Assembly (NCBI RefSeq): GCF_030160655.1
Contig: NZ_BSOT01000001.1
Span: 1 to 64,000 of the forward strand
DNA from: Agaribacter marinus
Lineage (GTDB): Bacteria > Pseudomonadota > Gammaproteobacteria > Enterobacterales > Alteromonadaceae
DNA: 64,000 nt
Reading direction: 5' to 3'
Shown here: positions 39,030-45,261 of the stretch, one piece after another
Numbering within the stretch: position 1 is the stretch's first letter
How the letters are laid out: the number at the start of each line of letters is the position of its first letter
Translations under genes and position numbers: made by a program
The notes under the pieces: model-generated
Database searches by the model: none
The model's input: the letters and a program-made list of their open reading frames with translations, nothing else
Told to the model about the DNA's origin: nothing

Positions 39030-41624
39030 CTATATTGTGCGTTCAGCTTGCTCGATGCAAGCAAGAAGTTCACCTTGTAAATAGTGACAGCCAACGACCA
39101 TTAGTTCTTGCTGTGTTGCTTCATCGGCAACGCCATCTGCTATTACTTGGATGCCCATGTTATTTGCCACTAAGATGATTGATTCGACCAGTTTATGGTA
39201 TTTGTAAGACATACTAAATGTATTGACTAACGCAGCATTTAGTTTAATAAAATCAAAATCATATTTAAATAGATGAGTAAGAGAACCCGACTCATTGCCA
39301 AAGTTGTCAAGTACTAGGGTGACACCCAGTGAGTGAAGTTTAGTGAGTACTGAGGGTAAGTATTTTGGAAACTTAGTTATGGCATGCTCTGATAATTCAA
39401 TGACAAGCAAACTACTGTCTATTTCCGACCACTCAAGTTGTTGTAAGAGTGCTTCATAAGAGGTTTTATGTAATAAATGTTCGACGGATAAGGTCAAGCC
39501 CAGTTTATGTTCGGCCCAAGCCTTATTTTTTTTCCATGCTTTCAATTGTACAAAGGCCATTTCAATTAGGTGTTTGTTAATTGAATGTGTCAAACCGGTT
39601 TTACTTGCTAATTCCCAAAAAGCTGTACTTCGTATAGTCGTATGTTCATCGGGTAACCAAGCTATCGTATATTCATAGTACAACACGTCGTCGTCTGCAG
39701 CACTGACAACGGCTTGCAGATAGTATGAAAAGCGCTGTAGGCTGAAGGCTTTTCTGAATTTGTTCTCAAGGCCCACTTCTTCAATCAATTGGTTACGCAT
39801 GCTGATGTCAAAGAAAACGAATCGGTTGCGCCCTAAATTTTTCGCTTGATACATCGCTGCATCTGCGTCTCGTAGGACTTGATCAGCGTTATCGTAACTA
39901 GTGTTAATATCCGCAATGCCGATACTGGCACCTGAATACATTTCCTTTCCGTCGATATAAAATGGGGCACTTACTGAGTCAACAATTCGTTGCGCGATTT
40001 GCTCAACATCTTTGTTACTTAGATAGCTATCTAACAATACAACAAATTCGTCACCGCCTAAACGGGCTAATAAGTCATGGCTGCGCTTGCACTCAGTGAT
40101 GCGTTTTGCCACTTCAATCAAGAATTCGTCACCCGCATGATGACCTAGGGTATCATTAATTATTTTAAACCTATCTAAATCAATGAAAAGCAGGGCATAG
40201 TTGTAATCGTGGTGGCGGGCTTTACTGGCAATTGCTAGCTCAAGTCTGGCATTAAACATCACGCGGTTGGGTAGCCCAGTTAGACTGTCATGATGTGCCT
40301 CATGGATAAGTTTTAATTCTACTTCTTTGCGTTGTTCAATTTGTTTTTTCAAAAATTGATTGGATTGATTTAATTCTGCCGTTCTTTCTGTCACCATCTG
40401 ACTTAACTGATGGTTATAACTCAGTAAGTCTTCCGACGCCTTTCTGCGTTCCATTGCGACGGCAATATGTTGAGATACAAAGCGTAATATTTCTAAATCA
40501 TTTTCGGTATAGTTTTCAACCGCGCCATAAGTTTGCACTGCGATAACGCCTCGGACCTCATCATTGATAAAAAGAGGGGCCCCAAGCCATGAATTTCCTG
40601 TTTTTATCATCACATCGGCGGTACTACCTTCGACTTCTCCGGTACCTTTGAGAGCTAATATTGTGGCAGGATTTAGCAATACGGCCTGCTTCAATCGAAT
40701 CACGTACTCAGTTAAGCCATTTTTGAGCTGGCGTTGTGTATTTGTATCGTTGTTAGATCCAACAAAGTAGGGAAAGGAAAGCACTTGCTTGCTGTCGTCT
40801 AATTCCGCTATATAGCAATTCGGTGCACGTAAAAGGCGTTTTAAGATCTCATGTATTTTTTCATAAAAAATGACAATATCACCGTCTGACGATGCAGATG
40901 TTTCACTGATTTCAAACAAGGCCTTTTGAAGTGACTCAACACGTTTTCGTTCGCTGACTTCTGCGGTGAGTTTTTCATTGATTATTTGAAGTTCTCGTGT
41001 CCTAGAATCAATGATTTGCTCTGTATATTCTCTGCGTTTAACGCGATCTACTGTGGTTACGATATGTCTGGAAATGAAGATAAGAATTTCTAAGTCATCT
41101 TGATTATATCTGACGGACTCATGATAGCTTTGTACTACCATCGCGCCCATTACTTCATCGTCGCGTGTTAGAGGTACACCAATTAAATCGACAGGTGGCG
41201 TCCCGAGTATTTCAAATCCCTTGTTCTGCGATATCGTTTGGTAATTTTCTTGTGTGAGGACAATGGGCACACCCGAGCTCAAAATGTGCGCAGTGACCCC
41301 ATTTTTGATTTTCTCATAGGAAATTGATGACAGCACTTCCTCATCTAATTCATCGACAAAGTAGGCAAATTGTATCCGATCATCTACCTTTTCGTGAAAG
41401 GCGACATAAAAATTATCTGCCGCCATAAACGAGTGTACGACGTTATGAATTTCTGCATATAGAGAATCAAGGTTGACAACAGAGCTGGACAGTTCACTAA
41501 TGTTAAATAGCGCTTTTTGGATGTTTTCCGCGCGTTTATAACGCTCTGTAAGCTGTTGAAGCTGCGGCACCATGGCGCGCAACTCCAATTCTGATAATTC
41601 ACCAATTATTTCTGAATCCGCCAT
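39030..41624 (-). CDS. GAF-GAF-GGDEF-degenerate EAL protein
   Basis: 864 residues, no membrane segment. Two GAF domains (about 30-200 and 235-400), a coiled coil (400-440), GGDEF (about 440-600) and an EAL-derived domain (600-864). The cyclase site is intact (GGDEF at 523-527), with an RxxD inhibitory site five residues before it (RSHD). The EAL domain has lost its signature: the EAL triplet reads as EYT, the expected ELTES is ELSEH and DDFGTG is DNFGNE. So it is probably a diguanylate cyclase with an inactive phosphodiesterase-like output or sensor. It is preceded by the cytochrome c gene on the same strand. Confidence 0.88.
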   Translation of the reverse strand: MADSEIIGELSELELRAMVPQLQQLTERYKRAENIQKALFNISELSSSVVNLDSLYAEIHNVVHSFMAADNFYVAFHEKVDDRIQFAYFVDELDEEVLSSISYEKIKNGVTAHILSSGVPIVLTQENYQTISQNKGFEILGTPPVDLIGVPLTRDDEVMGAMVVQSYHESVRYNQDDLEILIFISRHIVTTVDRVKRREYTEQIIDSRTRELQIINEKLTAEVSERKRVESLQKALFEISETSASSDGDIVIFYEKIHEILKRLLRAPNCYIAELDDSKQVLSFPYFVGSNNDTNTQRQLKNGLTEYVIRLKQAVLLNPATILALKGTGEVEGSTADVMIKTGNSWLGAPLFINDEVRGVIAVQTYGAVENYTENDLEILRFVSQHIAVAMERRKASEDLLSYNHQLSQMVTERTAELNQSNQFLKKQIEQRKEVELKLIHEAHHDSLTGLPNRVMFNARLELAIASKARHHDYNYALLFIDLDRFKIINDTLGHHAGDEFLIEVAKRITECKRSHDLLARLGGDEFVVLLDSYLSNKDVEQIAQRIVDSVSAPFYIDGKEMYSGASIGIADINTSYDNADQVLRDADAAMYQAKNLGRNRFVFFDISMRNQLIEEVGLENKFRKAFSLQRFSYYLQAVVSAADDDVLYYEYTIAWLPDEHTTIRSTAFWELASKTGLTHSINKHLIEMAFVQLKAWKKNKAWAEHKLGLTLSVEHLLHKTSYEALLQQLEWSEIDSSLLVIELSEHAITKFPKYLPSVLTKLHSLGVTLVLDNFGNESGSLTHLFKYDFDFIKLNAALVNTFSMSYKYHKLVESIILVANNMGIQVIADGVADEATQQELMVVGCHYLQGELLACIEQAERTI

Positions 41625-41672
41625 TTACAAGCTACCCTTGCTCGACATCTTTCGGCAGCTATTTGGCTTAGC

Positions 41673-42074
41673 TTAGATGCCTTCTATCATATACTCAATT
41701 GCTGATTTGATATCATCTTCAGTACAATCACCACAAGTACCCATTGGCGGCATTGCGTTAATTCCATCAACCGCGTTTTTCCATACGAGGTCGAAACCTT
41801 TTTCGTCTAAACGGGGTTGCCAATCAGCCGCTGCGTGTAATTTTGGCGCGCCAAGTACACCTGAACCATGACACGCAATGCATGCGCCATTGTATATGTC
41901 TTTACCAGACTTGGGTCCTGCCGCTGCAGCACTTTCATCCACTGCACCTGCAACTTTTACTTTACCTATGGGTTTGATGCGTTCAGCAATTTCTTCTTCA
42001 GTCATTTCCTGAGCAATAACTGTCGTCATGCCTAAACAGGCAATAAGTGCTGCAATGCTTACTTTGATTTTCAC
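41673..42074 (-). CDS. Cytochrome c5-like monohaem protein
   Basis: 133 residues with a signal peptide (1-21, ending VIA). A single haem site CIACH (C65-xx-C68-H69), and the C-terminal MPPMGTC supplies the axial Met. The pair of cysteines in TCGDC is typical of cytochrome c5. It is a periplasmic electron carrier, probably to terminal oxidases. The gene lies 48 bp from the GGDEF protein gene. Confidence 0.88.
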   Translation of the reverse strand: MKIKVSIAALIACLGMTTVIAQEMTEEEIAERIKPIGKVKVAGAVDESAAAAGPKSGKDIYNGACIACHGSGVLGAPKLHAAADWQPRLDEKGFDLVWKNAVDGINAMPPMGTCGDCTEDDIKSAIEYMIEGI

Positions 42075-42245
42075 TCAATTCTCCCCGGATACCGGATTCA
42101 AAAATTAACTGCACAATTATAACCACATACACACGCAGCACAACTACTAGTTAAAACAAGCCGGAATATTGTGTAGATAGATGTGAACAAATTGATTTAA
42201 ATGTTGTTTTTGCCAAAATCCACTGGCATCAATGGCATGATAATG

Positions 42246-42251
42246 TAAAAT
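42246..42251 (+). promoter_or_regulatory. Putative -10 of tRNA-Arg
   Basis: TAAAAT preceded by TG (extended -10) and followed by a GC-rich discriminator CGCCGCGC, as in stable RNA promoters. The -35 (CTGGCA, 17 bp upstream) is poor, so this is a tentative call. Confidence 0.4.
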
Positions 42252-42286
42252 ACGCCGCGCTTGGTCTATGCAAGCGATTCAAAATT

Positions 42287-42363
42287 GCACCCTTAGCTCA
42301 GCTGGATAGAGCGCGGCCCTCCGGAGGCCGAGGTCGCAGGTTCGACTCCTGCAGGGTGCGCCA
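42287..42363 (+). tRNA. tRNA-Arg (anticodon CCG)
   Basis: A complete 77-nt cloverleaf: acceptor GCACCCT/AGGGTGC, D-arm GCTC...GAGC, anticodon stem CGGCC/GGCCG with loop CTCCGGA (anticodon CCG), T-arm GCAGG-TTCGACT-CCTGC, and encoded GCCA at the end. It reads CGG codons. Its 3' end borders an accessory region, and copies of that end recur at about 44.1 kb and, partly, at 45.2 kb. Confidence 0.97.
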
Positions 42364-42483
42364 TTTTCACTATCCCATTGATTCAATTCAATAATTTTTC
42401 ATTTCGTTAAATTACCTTAAAAACAATACGCTATGTAACTCCCTGATTTGATTAGGTTTTGGGTTCGAAATCCTTTTAGGTGT
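42340..42483. repeat. tRNA 3'-end-plus-flank unit, copy 1
   Basis: From GTTCGA of the tRNA T-loop through GGTGCGCCATTTT to CCTTTTAGGTGT. This unit aligns, colinearly and with shared anchors (GGTGCGCYATTTT, TAAATT, AAAAC, TAACT, TGATT, GTYCGAA, CCTTTTAGGTGT), to 44083-44228. The distance from GGTGCG to CCTTTT is 117 bases here and 114 there. Confidence 0.75.
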
Positions 42484-42551
42484 CATGAGGTTGCTTGAGG
42501 TAAGCATTTTAAATGCTCAACCTATTGCTGTAATCTCATGAATCACTGTTA
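42436..42551. repeat. Nested imperfect inverted repeat
   Basis: Outer arms TAAC-n4-TGATT (42436-42448) and AATCA-n2-GTTA (42541-42551); inside, TCATGAG/CTCATGA, AGGTTG/CAACCT and AGCATTT/AAATGCT around a single T. It folds as a long hairpin with bulges. The shape recalls an integron attC site, but the core sequences do not match the consensus well. Confidence 0.45.
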
Positions 42552-42596
42552 GCTAATACTTGCTGGAGAAAAGGGAAAATTCAGATTAACTTCTAT

Positions 42597-43106
42597 ATGG
42601 ACGAACCCGACCGTATTGAGTTTCATGAGTACATATTTAGTAGGGGCGGTTATATCATACCTAGTGTAGCCAAGACTAAGCCAGCGCCTATATACCAGTG
42701 TCCTTCCAGCATCCCAATCTCGTTCGACGATTTAGTCATTTTTAAGGAAGATATTTTTCCGAAAAGCAATTTTCTCGATTTGGAATGGTTTACTCCGTAT
42801 CAAAATGGCTATTTTACTCATGGGCCTGGCATGCTTTACTCCCCCTCATGGCGAGATGAAAAAGGACTGCATCGGGGAAGGATATATATGGGTCTATTCA
42901 GTACTTTTAGTTTTCTTAAACCCAACGAAAAGCGAAAAGATGGTGTATATGAAAAATTCAAAGATGAGGAGAAAAAAGTTTTAAATTTTTACCAAGCTTG
43001 CTGCAGAAATATTCGCAAGAATTGCCGTAAGGATAATACTGGGTTTTATCACGGGGTTGGTAGCGACCTGCTTTCTGAAATAGGTGTGGAAAAATTACAG
43101 TTTTAA
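42597..43106 (+). CDS. Protein of unknown function in tRNA-Arg accessory region
   Basis: 169 residues, soluble, acidic at the N-terminus and basic at the C-terminus, rich in Phe, Tyr and Lys. No family recognised; its size and charge resemble immunity-like small proteins, but nothing specific shows this. The frame continues upstream of the ATG (reading IQINFY just before it). A GGAG sits 10 bases ahead of an ATT codon at 42579, so the natural start may be there or may have been lost. The 13-mer TAAGCATTTTAAA occurs both before the gene and across its stop. Confidence 0.6.
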   Translation: MDEPDRIEFHEYIFSRGGYIIPSVAKTKPAPIYQCPSSIPISFDDLVIFKEDIFPKSNFLDLEWFTPYQNGYFTHGPGMLYSPSWRDEKGLHRGRIYMGLFSTFSFLKPNEKRKDGVYEKFKDEEKKVLNFYQACCRNIRKNCRKDNTGFYHGVGSDLLSEIGVEKLQF

Positions 43107-43127
43107 GCATTTTAAAACACACAAACT

Positions 43128-43499
43128 ATGAATATAAATGATCTAGCATATGCATATGTCCAAGCTCTTCCTTTGAACGTTATCAGCTTAAAAGAGATTA
43201 TTAATTGGGCTGATTCAATTATTGTAAAAGAGGATGAACCCAACATCGAAGTTATTGAATTGGCCGGAAGCACAAAAGGGAGTGAAACAATAGCTCAGCT
43301 GAGTTTATCGTCTAGCAGCTATGACGAAGAAGTCTCAATGCGAATATTTTTGTGGTCTGCATACGAGACAAGCCTCCATGGTTTCGAAGAGTTAACCTCT
43401 TACTGGGACGCTTTAGATTTGGCTAACAAGGGGATATATGGCAACCCAGAAGAAATTAAGGAAAATATGCTAAATCATTTGGATGCAAACAGAGTTTGA
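43128..43499 (+). CDS. Small acidic protein of unknown function
   Basis: 123 residues, acidic (many Glu and Asp), soluble, no signal or membrane segment. It is probably alpha/beta with helices at both ends (DLAYAYVQAL; PEEIKENMLNHL). It starts 21 bp after the previous gene on the same strand, so both probably form one transcript. No family is recognised. An AT-rich palindromic sequence (GTTTAA..TTAAAC) follows its stop. Confidence 0.6.
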   Translation: MNINDLAYAYVQALPLNVISLKEIINWADSIIVKEDEPNIEVIELAGSTKGSETIAQLSLSSSSYDEEVSMRIFLWSAYETSLHGFEELTSYWDALDLANKGIYGNPEEIKENMLNHLDANRV

Positions 43500-43546
43500 T
43501 AAAAGTTTAAGTTTAAACCTTTTGTCTACTACTTAATTTTTGATTA

Positions 43547-43988
43547 CTATTGGCTGAACCACATTATTAGTCTTGTCTCTTCTGAGTTGCCTAACCCCTT
43601 AATATAATCTGCTAGCTTATGGGCTTCAGCTGGCTTTCGGCCACTCTCATTAACGTTAGATATAAAATCTGAACAACTTATCCAATGCTCATCAAAAGCT
43701 TCATCACCAAATGACTTGTGCTCCTCTTTTATTTCTTCACAACAATCTAGGGGTATACCACGAAGGCTTTCTGCAAACCTTCCGCAAACGCCAAATAGCT
43801 CCCAAACTATTGGATCATATTCCAATGTATATAGGTTTAGGATAGTATTCGTTTATATACATCGAACTATTAAGCCAGTTTTCCTGTGGCCTTTCACTGT
43901 TGAAATAATCGTTCCTTATCATTGACAAAACTAACTGCCAGCCAATATCAGATTTCCTTTCTAAGATAACGGTAATATCGCGAGGCAT
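43547..43988 (-). pseudogene. Frameshifted gene of unknown function
   Basis: A strong start (AGAGGTG, then ATG at 43988) opens a 57-codon frame beginning MPRDITVILERKSD that stops at 43815-43817. The neighbouring frame then continues LEYDPIVWELFGVCGRF to 43547. It has no ATG of its own at the junction, only a TTG at 43825. One base gained or lost between 43815 and 43853 (near KPIY/TLEYDP) would join both into about 145 residues. The joined protein is soluble and of unknown function. A sequencing error is the alternative explanation. Confidence 0.7.
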
Positions 43989-44037
43989 AACACCTCTTAT
44001 TTAGTTTGTTTGGTTAGATATTGCAGTCGCAGATTTT

Positions 44038-44130
44038 CTATTTCAAACTATTTTCCCAATAAGCCAGTTCTTCAAACAAAGAGTTCGAATTCTCTATGAG
44101 TTGGTGCGCTATTTTTATAATCCTTTGATT
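44038..44130 (-). pseudogene. C-terminal gene remnant 1
   Basis: A 30-codon minus-strand reading frame, bounded upstream by a TAA, ends SNSLFEELAYWENSLK-stop. It matches a second tail at 45129-45260 (SNRLFEELAKWESVLE-stop, 11 of 16 identical), with synonymous or conservative codon changes. This suggests the ends of two related genes. The parent family is not recognised. Confidence 0.5.
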
Positions 44131-44228
44131 TTATTGTGTATTCTTATTTTCAGCATAAATTGGTGGAAAACTATTTTTAATTAACTTATTGATTCTAAAA
44201 ACTTTTAAGTCCGAAGCCTTTTAGGTGT
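44083..44228. repeat. tRNA 3'-end-plus-flank unit, copy 2
   Basis: GTTCGAA...GGTGCGCTATTTTTATAATCC...CCTTTTAGGTGT, a diverged direct copy of 42340-42483. The first part also matches 45174-45207. It has a 5-base insertion between the T-loop-like and GGTGCGC segments, so it is not a functional tRNA end. Confidence 0.7.
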
Positions 44229-44376
44229 AAATTTTATACCGTTGCAAGATTAACTTAGTAGGCCTTAATGTTGCTGGCGATTTAAATACAAACTGTGAGG
44301 AATATTAAAGCGCAAAACAGCGAATAACTCCTTTCTGCGCTTGAAATACATCAACCAGTGCGTTTTTAAAATCTAA

Positions 44377-44952
44377 CTACCTACAAAGCTTCCTTCTGCA
44401 AAACATAATACTTAGCAATAGAAACGCCATTCCAATATGCGGTTCATCGACATTAGTTATCTGGGTGTCGAATATTATGTTGTCGGTACTGTAAAGAGCA
44501 TTGACATGGCTCAACCAGTACGAAAAATCACTAGAATTATTATGGTTACCGATCCAAAAGTCAGTAGTGCCGGAGGTAATTGAAGAGGAGTGGTCTCTGT
44601 TTCCAGGGCCATCAAGGTCTGCACCTGCACTAAACGAAACAAACTGATTTCTGAACAGTCTATATTGAATGGCGATATCACTCGCAGAAAATGTTACTCC
44701 CCCAAGAGTTAAGTCAAAATTAACTGGTGTTACATTGTGAGCAACGAAAAAAGAAAAGTGTTGCTCAGGATCTTGAATTAAAAAACTAAAAGAACCTGAT
44801 ATGAAATCTATTGGAGGGGGTATTTTCGGTCCATTAAGTGGACTGTCCTGAACGAAGCCAGAAGCTTCAAAATTTATGTCAACCCTCATCAAACCCGCAT
44901 AAGATGAAAAGGACATAAGCCCAACTATCAAAAATAACAACGTTTTAAACAT
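44377..44952 (-). CDS. Exported protein with PEP-CTERM-like C-terminus
   Basis: 191 residues. Signal peptide about 1-19 (ending SSYA). The middle is beta-rich with a repeating hydrophobic pattern and many Ser, Gly and Asn. The C-terminal 24 residues have the layout of a PEP-CTERM sorting tag: DEP instead of PEP, a hydrophobic helix (AFLLLSIMF) and a basic cluster CRRKLCR. Such tags are processed by an exosortase, not present here. It lies between repeat copies 2 and 3. The function of the body is unknown. Confidence 0.65.
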   Translation of the reverse strand: MFKTLLFLIVGLMSFSSYAGLMRVDINFEASGFVQDSPLNGPKIPPPIDFISGSFSFLIQDPEQHFSFFVAHNVTPVNFDLTLGGVTFSASDIAIQYRLFRNQFVSFSAGADLDGPGNRDHSSSITSGTTDFWIGNHNNSSDFSYWLSHVNALYSTDNIIFDTQITNVDEPHIGMAFLLLSIMFCRRKLCR

Positions 44953-45261
44953 TTTGTATCCAATTACTTCATTCCATATTGAAGGATGAGCTAAAGCAAA
45001 TTTTGATCCAATATTTAAAACTCTGCTACATAATGATTTTTTAATTACCTAGTTTCTTTTTGTAAAAAAATATGACACTTTTTCAAAAACATCCAGACTT
45101 ATTCCTATTCAACATTTGAGAGTTAAAACTACTCTAATACACTTTCCCATTTAGCTAATTCTTCAAACAAACGGTTCGAACTTTCTAGGACTAGGTACGC
45201 CAATTTTCTATCTGTTTTAATGCCAACATCGAACACTTTTGGTGACCGTGCTCGCCTATGC
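44953..45261. other. Non-coding stretch with repeat copy 3
   Basis: 309 bp. The first half (44953-45120) is AT-rich and shows nothing recognisable except possible promoter sequence for the minus-strand exported protein. The second half holds the gene remnant and partial repeat at 45129-45260, touching the end of the histidine kinase gene. Confidence 0.5.
45129..45260 (-). pseudogene. C-terminal gene remnant 2 with partial repeat copy 3
   Basis: A minus-strand frame ending SNRLFEELAKWESVLE-stop, homologous to remnant 1, and open upstream to the end of the kinase gene. The DNA at 45141-45210 shares TTCTTCAAACAAA, GGTTCGAA and GGTACGCCAATTTT with copy 2 and with the tRNA 3' end. The parent gene is lost. 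Confidence 0.5.

Larger units (their letters stand above)
43989..44376. other. Non-coding accessory stretch with repeat copy 2
   Basis: 388 bp with no intact gene. It holds the minus-strand gene tail at 44038-44130 and the second copy of the tRNA-end unit at 44083-44228. The final part (44229-44376) shows nothing recognisable. Confidence 0.55.

Noticed and set aside
42436-42551. Integron attC site.
   Set aside because: The nested hairpin has the shape, but the core sites do not match RYYYAAC/GTTRRRY closely and no integrase or further copies of the site were found; kept only as an unproven structure.
44083-44118. A second tRNA gene at the repeat copy 2.
   Set aside because: Only a T-loop-like and 3'-end-like segment is present; the T-stem does not pair and there is a 5-base insertion, with no anticodon arm upstream.
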